A program made the position numbers and the translations under genes. A stretch of 64,000 nucleotides of DNA from Streptomyces sp. NBC_01451 (GTDB taxonomy: Bacteria > Actinomycetota > Actinomycetes > Streptomycetales > Streptomycetaceae). The notes under the pieces are model-generated. The model was given only the letters and a program-made list of their open reading frames with translations. It made no database searches and was not told the origin of the DNA. Each line of letters begins with the position of its first letter. The first letter of the stretch is position 1. The DNA lies in NCBI RefSeq assembly GCF_036227485.1, contig NZ_CP109479.1, positions 5,022,001-5,086,000 of the forward strand, given 5' to 3'. Below are positions 15,974 to 24,304 of the stretch, piece by piece.

Positions 15974-16243
15974 TCAGCACTGCCTGCTGACACCGCCGGT
16001 CTCGTTGCCCTTGAGGAAGATCCCGCTGACATAGCCGACCCCGCCCGCGTTCAGCGGCAGCCGGACCCACTTGTCGTTGGTGACACCCTCGGCGGTCACG
16101 CTCTGACCCACCACCCAGCAGTCCGCCGGGTAGGTCTCACCCGCGACCACCTTGCTGCGGATCTCGCACGAAGTCGACGCACAGGCCCGGACGTTGGCCT
16201 CCGTCCACGCCGTCACCGTCGTCGAGCCGCCACCGCCACCGCC
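15974..16243 (-). repeat. 270-bp inverted repeat, left copy
   Basis: The segment encoding the Gly linker and SH3 domain up to the TGA matches 17993-18262 in the opposite orientation. The copies have equal length and differ mainly in one Glu/Gln codon and a five-residue patch (KVVAG versus TVYPN). Outside the repeat the two genes are unrelated. Confidence 0.85.
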
Positions 16244-17248
16244 GTCCGGCATGAAGGTGACCTCCACGTAGTCGTTGTCGGTCATGCCGAGGCCGTCCCA
16301 GAAGGTGCCGTCCGCGACGTCGATGCCGGCCGGGTTGGCGGCCCGTCGGCCGAACTCGTCCAGGCCGCCGTTGTAGCCGTTGAGGTAAGCGGCCTGGGCC
16401 TCGGGGGTGCCCTGCGCCAGGTCCCGCCACATCTCCCGCTGCGCGGGCGGGTTCCAGTAGTCGTCGCGGGTGTTCCACGGGCCGACGTCCCACACGGGCG
16501 CGGTCTCGCAACGCCCCTTGTAGCAGAGGCGGACCTGGTACTCGCGACCGCCGTTGACCGCCAGCATCCGGCGCGAGGGCAGGGCCACGAAGTGGTCGCG
16601 GGGCTGGATGACGTGGCCGTTGGCGGTGGTCCCGCCGACGAGGCCCTCCCGGGTCGCGAACAGCCGGTAGGTGGGACCGGACGCGGCTGCCCTGCTGCCC
16701 TGCGGGGTCTGCTGCGGCGCCGGCTGCACGGCCGCCGCGGCGACGGTGACGGACCGGACGGTCGGCGACGCCCCGCCGGGGACGCCGACCAGGGTGAGCC
16801 GGACCTGGAGGAGGGAGACCGCCTGCGGCAGCCGGACCGCGCCGGTGCCGCCGGTGGTCCGCCACTGCGTCCAGGTGCCCGGGTGGTTGCTGCCCCGGAC
16901 CTCGGTCTGCACCCTGGTGCCCTTGGGGACCTTCGCCCGGGTCCGTACGGTGAACGCCGTGAGCTGGCGGCCGAGGCTTCTGCCGGGCGACGTGTAGACG
17001 GCGGAGGTGCCCGGTACCGACCGGGTCCTGACTCCGCTGTTCCTGACGGTGATCCCGTCCGGACGGCGGGCGACGTTGCCCCGGTCGGCCTCCGGCCCGG
17101 CGAGGTCGATGCGCCAGCTGTCCTGGAGCTTCGGAGGCTGCGCGGCGGCGGGCGGCGCCGTCAGGCCCATCAGGACGAGCAGCAGACACAGGACCTGCGT
17201 TCCCCACAGTGGCGTACGCCACTTGGCGGGTATGGATACGACAGGCAC
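15974..17248 (-). CDS. Secreted SH3-domain protein with a central expansin-like domain
   Basis: The 424-residue protein has a signal peptide (VLCLLLVLMGLTAPPAAAQ). Then comes a beta-rich domain of about 130 residues (SWRIDLAG to SVTVAAAAV), a central domain with HVIQPRDHFVALPSRR, CYKGRCETAPVWDVGPWN and DDYWNPPA, a Gly linker, and a C-terminal bacterial SH3 domain (last 80 residues). The WDVGPWN motif resembles the catalytic Asp region of double-psi barrel (RlpA/expansin) folds, so I infer a polysaccharide-active or -binding protein. The C-terminus is nearly identical to that of the divergent M23 peptidase. The start is GTG with GAGGGGGAA just upstream. Confidence 0.75.
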   Translation of the reverse strand: MPVVSIPAKWRTPLWGTQVLCLLLVLMGLTAPPAAAQPPKLQDSWRIDLAGPEADRGNVARRPDGITVRNSGVRTRSVPGTSAVYTSPGRSLGRQLTAFTVRTRAKVPKGTRVQTEVRGSNHPGTWTQWRTTGGTGAVRLPQAVSLLQVRLTLVGVPGGASPTVRSVTVAAAAVQPAPQQTPQGSRAAASGPTYRLFATREGLVGGTTANGHVIQPRDHFVALPSRRMLAVNGGREYQVRLCYKGRCETAPVWDVGPWNTRDDYWNPPAQREMWRDLAQGTPEAQAAYLNGYNGGLDEFGRRAANPAGIDVADGTFWDGLGMTDNDYVEVTFMPDGGGGGGSTTVTAWTEANVRACASTSCEIRSKVVAGETYPADCWVVGQSVTAEGVTNDKWVRLPLNAGGVGYVSGIFLKGNETGGVSRQC

Positions 17249-17314
17249 GGGTTCCCCCTCGGTCGATGCGGACGAGGGTCCAGGACTACCGCCCCGGCGT
17301 GGGCACCGTCTCTC

Positions 17315-17358
17315 CGCAAACTTCCGGATGCCCCGCGGGGCCACCGCGCGCCTAGGGT
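17315..17358 (+). promoter_or_regulatory. Bipartite promoter-like element upstream of the M23 peptidase
   Basis: CGCAAACTTCCGGATG is followed after exactly 21 bases by CTAGGGT, about 92 bp before the GTG start. The same arrangement (TTCCGGATG-N21-CTAG) lies at 22474-22507 before another exported-protein gene. TAGGGT fits a TAGNNT -10 box with no good -35, so the upstream block is probably an activator site. Confidence 0.6.
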
Positions 17359-17449
17359 CCGTGGACCGGCCCCCGCTCCACGGCGGGAGGGGGCCGGACC
17401 ACCGCACCCCTCGGCTCGTCAGAAGCCGCTACCTCATGGGAGAACACAC

Positions 17450-18262
17450 GTGCGTCTCGCTCTGCGCGGCATGAACCTACGGGCCGGCCTGCTGGCCACG
17501 GCGGCCCTGCTGCTGCCTCTCGCGGTGGCCGCCCCCGGCCACGCGGCGACGAACGGCACCGTCGCCGCCACCTCCGCCGCTGCCGCCTTCGCCGGCTCCT
17601 GCCCGGCCGCCGGTGTGGTCACCCAGGGCTACAGCAGCTCCCACGACGGTGTCGACATCGCGAACTCGCTCGGCACCCCGATCTACGCGGTCGGCGCCGG
17701 TGAGGTCATCGCCTCCGGCCCCGCCCAGGGCTACGGCCAGTGGATCCGCATCCTGCACTCCGACGGCACCGTGACCGAGTACGGCCACATGTACCAGCGG
17801 GACGTCTCCGTCGGCCAGCAGGTGTCGGCCGGTCAGCGCATCGCCCTGATGGGCTCCGAGGGCGACTCCACCGGCGTCCACCTGCATCTGCGCGTCCGGG
17901 TCGGCACCTCCACCTCGGTCCGGGGCATCGACCCGGTCCCGTACCTGCGCGACCGCGGCGTCGGGCTGCCGTGCACGCCCGGCGGGGGCGGGGGCGGTGG
18001 CGGTGGCGGCTCGACGACGGTGACGGCGTGGACGCAGGCCAACGTCCGGGCCTGTGCGTCGACTTCGTGCGAGATCCGCAGCACGGTGTACCCGAACGAG
18101 ACCTACCCGGCGGACTGCTGGGTGGTGGGTCAGAGCGTGACCGCCGAGGGTGTCACCAACGACAAGTGGGTCCGGCTGCCGCTGAACGCGGGCGGGGTCG
18201 GCTATGTCAGCGGGATCTTCCTCAAGGGCAACGAGACCGGCGGTGTCAGCAGGCAGTGCTGA
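17450..18262 (+). CDS. Secreted M23 (LytM) peptidase with SH3 domain
   Basis: The 270-residue protein has a signal peptide (LLATAALLLPLAVAAPGHAA) and an M23 metallopeptidase domain with the zinc ligands of HDGVDIA (HxxxD) and the HxH of VHLHLRV. A poly-Gly linker and a C-terminal SH3b domain (about residues 190-270) with four Cys follow. M23 enzymes cleave peptide bridges in peptidoglycan; the SH3b domain probably targets the wall. The GTG start has GGGAG eight bases upstream. It is divergent from the gene that carries the same SH3 domain, and the TTCCGGATG-N21-CTAG element lies in its promoter region. Confidence 0.9.
   Translation: MRLALRGMNLRAGLLATAALLLPLAVAAPGHAATNGTVAATSAAAAFAGSCPAAGVVTQGYSSSHDGVDIANSLGTPIYAVGAGEVIASGPAQGYGQWIRILHSDGTVTEYGHMYQRDVSVGQQVSAGQRIALMGSEGDSTGVHLHLRVRVGTSTSVRGIDPVPYLRDRGVGLPCTPGGGGGGGGGGSTTVTAWTQANVRACASTSCEIRSTVYPNETYPADCWVVGQSVTAEGVTNDKWVRLPLNAGGVGYVSGIFLKGNETGGVSRQC
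17993..18262 (+). repeat. 270-bp inverted repeat, right copy
   Basis: This is the partner of 15974-16243. It starts at GGCGGTGGCGGTGGCGGC and ends at the TGA of the M23 gene. Confidence 0.85.
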
Positions 18263-18304
18263 CGAACGCGGGCTGAGCCACGGGCCGGAAGCCGCGCCCG
18301 TGGC

Positions 18305-19891
18305 TCAGCCGCTCGCGCAGGCCGGGACGACGGGCTTGCTCCTGGTCCGTACGTCGGGCAGCCAGGCGGTGGTCCGCACGGTCTGCGTGTCCTTCTCCGC
18401 GTCCGCCGCCGCCGCGGGCAGCCGCACCCGGAACCACCGGGACGACCGGACGCCCGCCTCGTCGGTGACGGGGACCCCGCGCTCCAGACCGCACTCCACG
18501 GTGAGTACGTCGCCGTGCCACACCCGGGTCTCCACCACGTTGTCCAGGACGTACGGCGTGGTGGGGTCGATGGCGAGGCCGAGGCTGCACAGCGGGTGCC
18601 GGTCGGCGCGGGCACGGCACTTGGCGTCGGCGTTGTACACGCTCAGCCGCGCTTCCGGCGTCGTACGGGGGTCGCCGCCGGAACCTCCCCACTGCCACCA
18701 GGCGGCGCCGCCCGCGCCCAGCAGGGCCAGCGCGGCGCCGGCTGCCAGGGCGGCGGTCCGCTTGGCGGGGCGCTGCCGGGCGGTGGGGAGGCCGTCCGCG
18801 TGCCGGGCGGCCCGGACGCGGTCCAGCAGGCTCTCCGACGTGTGCGCCGCGCGCTCGGTGTGGGCGGGCAGGAGACAGTCGGCGGCCAGGGCCCGCCAGA
18901 ACTCCGGCACCATGACGTGCGGTCTGAGCGGCGCCCTGCCCTCGGCGTACTCCTGGACCGCGGAGACCCGGGCGGCGAAGGTGGCCCCGGGGAACGGCGA
19001 GGCACCCCCGGTGAACACCTGGTGGATCATCACGCCCAGGGCCCACACGTCGGCGGAGGGCCGCACCTGCACCCCGCGTTCGTCCAGCGGGGCCCGCCAG
19101 CGCTCGGGCGGCAGATAGTCGGGGGAGCCCAGAGGCGGGATGTAGCCGTGGGTGCCGCGCGTCCCGTCGAGCTCGACGGTGAGGCCGAAGTCGGAGAGCC
19201 GTACCGAACCGTCCGCCATGATCAGCACGTTGTCCGGCTTCAGGTCGCCGTGCACCCAGCCGAGCCGGTGCAGATGGGCCAGCCCCTCGCAGACCTCGGT
19301 CACCAGCCGCTCCGCCTCCGGCAGGGGGCTGCCGTCGGCGGCGTCCAGCAGGTCCTGGAGGCTGCTCTCGGCCCGCTCCATGACCAGCACGACGGCGCCG
19401 TCCAGTCCGGGCACCTCGGTGTCGCCGAGCACCACGGAGTCCAGCAGCCGCATCAGCCGGGGATGCCGGGCCCGGCTGCCGAATTCGATCTCGCGCCGCA
19501 CGGTCTCCGCCAGCCGTTCGGCCTGCCGGGGAGCCAGCCCCGAGGTCGACAGGAACTTCAGCGCGACCCGGCTCTCCGGCGCCGGCCCGGACCCGGGCCC
19601 TGCGCTCCCCTCAGCGGTTTCGGCACCTTCCGCTGCCTCCGCTGCTTCCCCGGGCGTCTCGCGGCCCTCGTAGACGCGTCCCCAGCCGCCGTCGGCGATC
19701 GGCTCGGTGACCTCCCAGCGGCCCACGCGAAAGCCCCGGGGAATCGGGTCGGCCGTCCCGTCGGGCCCGCCGGACCCGCCGTGACACGGTTCGCCCGGAC
19801 CCCCGGCCGCCGTCCCGCCGGTACTGCCGCTCGTACGCCCGCCCACGTTCTCGTCGACCGCCTCGTCGTACTTCCCGCCCGTGTTGGTCAC
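18305..19891 (-). CDS. Transmembrane Ser/Thr protein kinase
   Basis: The 528-residue protein has a Gly-rich N-terminal linker, then a kinase domain (about residues 55-345): P-loop IADGGWGRVYEG, Lys in VALKFL, catalytic loop VHGDLKPDNVLI (HGD instead of HRD, which marks a non-RD-like kinase), LSDFGL and a PPE in place of APE. One membrane helix (ALAAGAALALLGAGGAAWW) follows and an extracytoplasmic domain of about 140 residues with four Cys. It is encoded with GTGA overlap after an FHA-domain gene, the classical arrangement of kinase and phosphothreonine reader. The sensor domain belongs to no family I recognise. Confidence 0.9.
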   Translation of the reverse strand: MTNTGGKYDEAVDENVGGRTSGSTGGTAAGGPGEPCHGGSGGPDGTADPIPRGFRVGRWEVTEPIADGGWGRVYEGRETPGEAAEAAEGAETAEGSAGPGSGPAPESRVALKFLSTSGLAPRQAERLAETVRREIEFGSRARHPRLMRLLDSVVLGDTEVPGLDGAVVLVMERAESSLQDLLDAADGSPLPEAERLVTEVCEGLAHLHRLGWVHGDLKPDNVLIMADGSVRLSDFGLTVELDGTRGTHGYIPPLGSPDYLPPERWRAPLDERGVQVRPSADVWALGVMIHQVFTGGASPFPGATFAARVSAVQEYAEGRAPLRPHVMVPEFWRALAADCLLPAHTERAAHTSESLLDRVRAARHADGLPTARQRPAKRTAALAAGAALALLGAGGAAWWQWGGSGGDPRTTPEARLSVYNADAKCRARADRHPLCSLGLAIDPTTPYVLDNVVETRVWHGDVLTVECGLERGVPVTDEAGVRSSRWFRVRLPAAAADAEKDTQTVRTTAWLPDVRTRSKPVVPACASG

Positions 19892-20688
19892 CGGTGGCCC
19901 CCGGACTGTGCCGGGTCCGGGAGGAGGGGGCCCGGGGCGCGGGACGGCAGCAGGGCCAGGTGCTCCTCGCGGACCAGGCCGAAGCGGAGCGCGACGCCGA
20001 CGACGGCCTCGCGCTTGCCCGTACGGCGTGCGCCGCCGCCCGTGTCGGTGACGTCCTGCGGCCCGCGTACCCGAAGTTTCTGCTCGGCCAGGTAGTCGAT
20101 GTGGGCGCTGACGGCCCGCGCGGTCAGCCGTGTCAGGGCCGGGTGGGTGCTGATGCGTTCCACGACCTGCGGGGTGGTCGGCACGGAGACCGCCGACTCG
20201 TCGCGCAGCCGAGGTTCGCAGAGCGCCACCAGGACGAGGAAGTACGTGGCGGTCTCGTCGAGGGAGTAGGCGTTGAGGGTACGGGTGCCCCAGGCGCCGC
20301 CGGGATCCTCCGCGTCGAGGTAGACGTGGTCGGGCGCGAATACCTGGAAGCTCACCGTGGAGCCCCGGGTGGGCAGCACGACCCGGGCGAACTCGAACGG
20401 GATCGGCGCCCCCGACCGGCGCGGCGGGATCCGCAGGTACTCCCCGGCGCCCTCCGGGTTCTCGACCAGATAGCTGTGGGTGGTGGAGAAGTTGCTGAGC
20501 TGCCAGTGGTCCTCCGTCACCCGGATCTCCCCGGCGAGCCGGGAGACGGCCGGGTCCGGCAGCAGCAGTTCGACCGGATGCGCCTTCGTGCCACGGCCGA
20601 ACCGTGCCGCCTCCCCCGGTCCCAGGCGCCGGGTCGTCGCCGGTTCCGTGGGGTGCGCTGACGGCAAATGGATGAGTACGCCGCTCAT
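19888..20688 (-). CDS. FHA-domain protein
   Basis: The 266-residue cytosolic protein has an FHA-like domain in residues 22-115. FGRGTKAHPVELLLPDPAVS opens the fold, SRLAGEIR replaces the SxxH motif, and QLSNFSTTHSYLVEN carries the conserved Asn region. A C-terminal helical region (about 150-240) contains a winged-helix-like stretch (RLTARAVSAHIDYLAEQKLRV). It is the first gene of the pair with the membrane kinase, which starts in its stop codon, and is a likely substrate or scaffold of that kinase. GGAAGGG lies 11 bases before the ATG. Confidence 0.85.
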   Translation of the reverse strand: MSGVLIHLPSAHPTEPATTRRLGPGEAARFGRGTKAHPVELLLPDPAVSRLAGEIRVTEDHWQLSNFSTTHSYLVENPEGAGEYLRIPPRRSGAPIPFEFARVVLPTRGSTVSFQVFAPDHVYLDAEDPGGAWGTRTLNAYSLDETATYFLVLVALCEPRLRDESAVSVPTTPQVVERISTHPALTRLTARAVSAHIDYLAEQKLRVRGPQDVTDTGGGARRTGKREAVVGVALRFGLVREEHLALLPSRAPGPLLPDPAQSGGHR

Positions 20689-20904
20689 CGGCAGTTTTCC
20701 CTTCCCCCGCTCTTCGGCTGGTCAAGCCGCCGGGCATCGTAGCCCCGGGGGGTACCCCGTGCGGGCTGGATCGCGCGTGCGTTGGCTGGATTCCGCCGGT
20801 GGCCGGGGGCGGCCGTCCGCCCGGTGGTCGGCGCACGGGGAGGCGGCGCAGGGCCCCCGTGGGTTCCGGTCCACAGGGGCCCTACGCCGTTCGTCCAGCG
20901 CGTT

Positions 20905-22197
20905 CTACGAGGAACAGACGGGCACACCGGGAAGCTGGTTCCCCGGCGAGCTGATGTAGATGTTGGTGATGTAGCCGCCGTACTGGGGCAGATAGGCCCA
21001 CCACTTGTTCGTGTATGGCGGAATGCTGACCTCCTGGCCCTGCTTCTGGCAGCTCACCAGGACCTCCACACCGCCCGGCAGGGTCGTCAGCGGAGGGGAG
21101 TCGACGGTGGTCGGGCGCGGGCGCACGTTCACGCCCGAGCTCCAGGTGCCGAACCAGGTTCCGGACGGGCGGACGGCGCCCGGTACGTCGAGGGAGCGGG
21201 TGAGCCGGCCCAGGTCCGTGTACGCCGTGCCGAACGGGGTGCCGTCGGGGTGCAGGGTGAACACGGCCACGATCGCCCGGTCACCGGCCCCGACCGTGCC
21301 GGTGGTGTGCAGCGCCTCCTTGGTCAGATCGACCCCGGCGGCGGCCCGCTGCACGGCCGTGGACTGCCGCCCGGACTGCTCGGCTGACTTCCGTGGGGAC
21401 TGCTGTGCGGACTTCTGCGCGGACTGCTGTGCCGCCGCGGCGACGCTCGGGACGGTCGTCGCGGGCCTGGGGGTGCAGCCGCCGGAGCTGCCGAAGCCGG
21501 ACCAGCCCTGCTTGACCGCCCACGGCCGCTCGAAGGAGCCCGCGATGCCGAACTGCTGGTCGAACCCGTCGGTGCCGCAGCGCGTCGACTGGCGCAGGTT
21601 GCCCATGACGTAGTCGCGCACCGGAGCGGAGGCGGTGTCCAGGATGTACCGGTAGATCCGTACCGTGTCGGCGGCCGACAGGGCGACGTACCCCCAGTAG
21701 TCCTCGTACCCCGCCGGCGGGTTGGCGGTGTCGGCGAGGCCGAGCTGCGTCACCGTGCGGTCGATGATCGCCGTCCGCCCGCCGAGGCTCCAGTAGTAGC
21801 TTGCCGCGTTGTCGTCGCTGCTGCGCAGCATCGAGTCGAGCCGGGTGCGGTCGGCGGTGGACAGGGTGCGGGGGTCGCGGGTGCGCAGGTAGTCGAGGGC
21901 GATGAGCAGTTTCACCACCGAGGCCGAGCGGAACCGCATGGTCTCGTTGAGCCGTTCGGTGAAAGTCCCGGTCGTACGGTCGAAGACCGCCACACCGGCG
22001 GTCACACCCGCCGGCACCTCGGCCTGCGTGGCGAGGTGCGGCGCGGCGGTCGCCGGTGACGACCCGGTCAGGCCCAGCACGGTCGCGGCGAGCGCGAGGG
22101 CGGCGGCGACGGCGGGGAGCCGGCGCAGACGTGTCCCGCGCCGGTTCGGCGGTCGTCCGGCGGCGGATCCGCCGGGGTGGGTGGTCGGACTGGTCAC
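20905..22197 (-). CDS. Secreted serine hydrolase of beta-lactamase fold with SH3-like tail
   Basis: The 430-residue protein has an Arg-rich signal peptide (LPAVAAALALAATVLGLTG) and a class A beta-lactamase/DD-peptidase fold. The nucleophile Ser is in SASVVKLLIALD (SxxK), SDDNAASYYW is the SDN-like second motif, and KQGWSG is the KTG-like third motif. A Gln/Ser-rich insert with Lys-Ser repeats (AQQSAQKSAQQSPRKSAEQS) follows, and a C-terminal 75-residue domain resembling SH3 (VNVRPRPTTVDSPPLTTL to the terminal CSS). It is probably a wall-bound carboxypeptidase-like enzyme rather than a resistance enzyme, because Glu166 equivalents are not evident. The GTG start has ATGGGGA upstream. Confidence 0.82.
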   Translation of the reverse strand: MTSPTTHPGGSAAGRPPNRRGTRLRRLPAVAAALALAATVLGLTGSSPATAAPHLATQAEVPAGVTAGVAVFDRTTGTFTERLNETMRFRSASVVKLLIALDYLRTRDPRTLSTADRTRLDSMLRSSDDNAASYYWSLGGRTAIIDRTVTQLGLADTANPPAGYEDYWGYVALSAADTVRIYRYILDTASAPVRDYVMGNLRQSTRCGTDGFDQQFGIAGSFERPWAVKQGWSGFGSSGGCTPRPATTVPSVAAAAQQSAQKSAQQSPRKSAEQSGRQSTAVQRAAAGVDLTKEALHTTGTVGAGDRAIVAVFTLHPDGTPFGTAYTDLGRLTRSLDVPGAVRPSGTWFGTWSSGVNVRPRPTTVDSPPLTTLPGGVEVLVSCQKQGQEVSIPPYTNKWWAYLPQYGGYITNIYISSPGNQLPGVPVCSS

Positions 22198-22593
22198 GTG
22201 GGTTCCCCATTTCGCTCGGGCCACCTGGGTGTCGCGGTAAGGGCGCGGATCGGCCCCCGCGTCGGCGCCGGGGGCCCTGCGGCTGCGCAGGGCCAGCCGT
22301 CCTCCGGGGCCGTGTCGGCGTACGGGCCGCAGATGGCGGAAGCAAGCTATGGCGGCCACCGGCCCGCCGGTATCCGGAAGTTGACGGGGTGCCGCACCGG
22401 CCCCCCGAGCGTCACCGGATGGCTGTTTTGTCGGCACGGTGCCCGATCCGGCGCAGAAAGGGACTCCCGCAAGTTCCGGATGTCCCACCCGGTACGCCCC
22501 TGGCTAGCTTTCGAGGCGTCGGTTCACGGACCGCACAGGCACCGCAAGGGCCGGAAGCCACAGAGGCCGGAAGCCACCAGGGAGGGAACTGTC
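22198..22593. other. Divergent intergenic region with activator-type promoter
   Basis: No gene is recognised in these 396 bp between two divergent exported-protein genes. The CGCAAG-TTCCGGATG-N21-CTAGCTT element at 22468-22510 points to the plus-strand gene and lies about 84 bp before its start, almost the same distance as the first copy at 17315-17358 from the M23 gene. Confidence 0.6.
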
Positions 22594-23535
22594 GTGCGTG
22601 TTGGGGTGGGACTGCGGTGGCTGCTCGCCGCCGCGATGTGCGCGGGTCTGCTGGCCGCGGCCGTCGTGACGATCAGCGGCGGCGACTCGGCGGCCCAGCA
22701 GTCCGGGAGGAACACGGACGCGACGGCCGGGCAGGGCGGGCAACCGCCCCGCAGGCCGACGACGGCGGAGCTGGACGTCCTGCACCGCGCGGAACAGCTG
22801 CTGATCCGGGACTGCATGGCCGACAGGGGTTTCCGCTACTGGCTCGTCCCCCGGCTGCCGGCACCGGACTACCGGGAGTTCCCCTACGGGATCGACGACA
22901 GGGCGTGGGCGGCGCGTTACGGGTACGGCCGGGACATCGAGCGGCGTGCCGAACGCGACTGGAAGGACAGCGAGGAGAAGCACTACCTCGACTCGCTTCC
23001 GAAGGCACGGTACGAGGCCTACGGCGACGCCCTCTTCGGGCCGAGCCAGGGAGGCGACAGGCTCAAGGCCACGCCTCCCATGGGCGGAGTCCTCAGCCAC
23101 AGCGAGAAGGGCTGTGCCGCGGGCTCGTGGCAGAGCCTCTACGGGGACGCGCGTGCCTGGTACCGCTCGATCCAGGTGGTGAACGGTCTGCCCGGCATGC
23201 GGGTCGGCCGGGTCGCCGAGGACCCGGCGTTCCGGTCCGTGCTCGTGAAGTGGCGCGACTGCATGAAGCGGCGCGGTCATGTGGCCGAGAATCCCCCGGC
23301 GCTGCGCGACATCCGTCTGCGGGACACCGCCCCGGGGGCGCGGGCGAAGGACGTCAAGGCTGCCGTGGACGAGGCCGAGTGCGGCCGCTCGACCGGGCTC
23401 TCGACCACGGCGAAGCGTCTGGACCGGCACTACTCGGACGTCCTGTACGGCGAGTACCGCGCGGCGTACGACACGGCACGGCGCATGCAGGTGAAAGCCC
23501 TGCCCAAGGCTCGCGGTGTGGTCGGCCGGAACTGA
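22594..23535 (+). CDS. Membrane-anchored or secreted protein of unknown function
   Basis: The 313-residue protein begins with a basic residue and a hydrophobic segment (LRWLLAAAMCAGLLAAAVVT), a signal or anchor, then a Gln/Gly linker. The mature part is helical, rich in Arg, Tyr and Asp, with four Cys at regular spacing (RDCMADRGF, EKGCAAGS, RDCMKRRGH, EAECGRS); the repeated DCM-(x)-RG pattern suggests an internal duplication. Such proteins are frequent and uncharacterised in Streptomyces. The GTG start has GGGAGG seven bases upstream. The gene shares its promoter type with the M23 peptidase. Confidence 0.75.
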   Translation: MRVGVGLRWLLAAAMCAGLLAAAVVTISGGDSAAQQSGRNTDATAGQGGQPPRRPTTAELDVLHRAEQLLIRDCMADRGFRYWLVPRLPAPDYREFPYGIDDRAWAARYGYGRDIERRAERDWKDSEEKHYLDSLPKARYEAYGDALFGPSQGGDRLKATPPMGGVLSHSEKGCAAGSWQSLYGDARAWYRSIQVVNGLPGMRVGRVAEDPAFRSVLVKWRDCMKRRGHVAENPPALRDIRLRDTAPGARAKDVKAAVDEAECGRSTGLSTTAKRLDRHYSDVLYGEYRAAYDTARRMQVKALPKARGVVGRN

Positions 23536-23682
23536 CACCGCGTAACAGCACGACCAGGCGGACTCGTGGGGACCACGGAACGGACCGGGACAGCGGGACA
23601 CCGGATCCACCGGGGCCGCCGAGGAAATCCGGCGCACCAACCAAGTGACCGACATCAACGAAAAAATCGATCAAAGGACTGA

Positions 23683-24111
23683 ATGATCATGAGCAAGCTT
23701 CGTACCGTTCTCGCCGGCGCGGCCGTGGCCGCCACAGCGCTCCTGGCCACGCCCGGCATCGCCCAGGCCGACGGAGGCTGCAACTCCGGCGAGTTCTGTG
23801 CCTACGCCGACGACAACCAGCTGACCTACCGCAACCAGGGCAACAGCACCGACTGGCCGGCCACGATCAAGAACAAGCTCGACTGGGTCGCGAACCGGGG
23901 CACCGGCAGCTCCTTCGCCCAGGTGAACATCTACTACAACGAGAACTACCAGAGCGCCTACGCCTGCATCGGGCAGGGGCACGAGTGGAACCTGCGCAAC
24001 AACAGCCAGGTCTTCAGCTGGAACGCCGGTAACACCGCCGGCCAGGGCCAGCGCGTCCACGACAACGCGGCCTCCCACAAGTGGGTCAACACCTGCGGCA
24101 ACAACACCTGA
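23683..24111 (+). CDS. Secreted peptidase-inhibitor-like protein (I36 type)
   Basis: The 142-residue precursor has a signal peptide cut after about residue 29 (ATPGIAQA). The mature protein of about 113 residues contains four Cys (GGCNSGEFCAY, YACIGQG, NTCGNN) and many Asn, Trp and Tyr. It resembles the SMPI/crystallin-like inhibitor family (I36), whose members inhibit metalloproteases; the similarity is by composition and Cys pattern. AAGG stands six bases before the first ATG; a second ATG two codons later is possible. A strong terminator follows 28 bp after the stop. Confidence 0.8.
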   Translation: MIMSKLRTVLAGAAVAATALLATPGIAQADGGCNSGEFCAYADDNQLTYRNQGNSTDWPATIKNKLDWVANRGTGSSFAQVNIYYNENYQSAYACIGQGHEWNLRNNSQVFSWNAGNTAGQGQRVHDNAASHKWVNTCGNNT

Positions 24112-24139
24112 TCCCCACCGGCCCGTATCGGGTCGCGCG

Positions 24140-24175
24140 AGGAGGGCGCACCGGCTCCGGCCGGTGCGCCCTCCT
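24140..24175 (+). terminator. Perfect 16-bp stem terminator
   Basis: AGGAGGGCGCACCGGC and GCCGGTGCGCCCTCCT pair perfectly around the loop TCCG, closing the inhibitor gene. Confidence 0.9.
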
Positions 24176-24236
24176 GCGTTCGGCCCCGCTCCCCTCGCAC
24201 TCCTCCCATCGGCTTCCTCGGCCGATTCGCCGCTGG

Positions 24237-24268
24237 GCCAATCCGCCGCCCGACCTGATCCGGATTAC
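24237..24268 (+). promoter_or_regulatory. SigK-type promoter candidate of the lipid operon
   Basis: GCCAATCC at 24237-24244 and GGATTAC at 24262-24268 are separated by exactly 17 bases. The pattern matches those before the sigK/rskA pair (38999-39030) and the molybdopterin oxidoreductase (35452-35483). Transcription would begin about 30 bp before the ATG. Confidence 0.7.
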
Positions 24269-24304
24269 GCGGAGATCCCTGATCGCAGGGCGGGAGGAGA
24301 TGTG

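Noticed and set aside
17249..17449. A c-di-AMP (ydaO-type) riboswitch before the M23 peptidase
   Set aside because: I could not find the conserved core and helices; the leader is too short and the TTCCGGATG-N21-CTAG promoter explains the conserved block.
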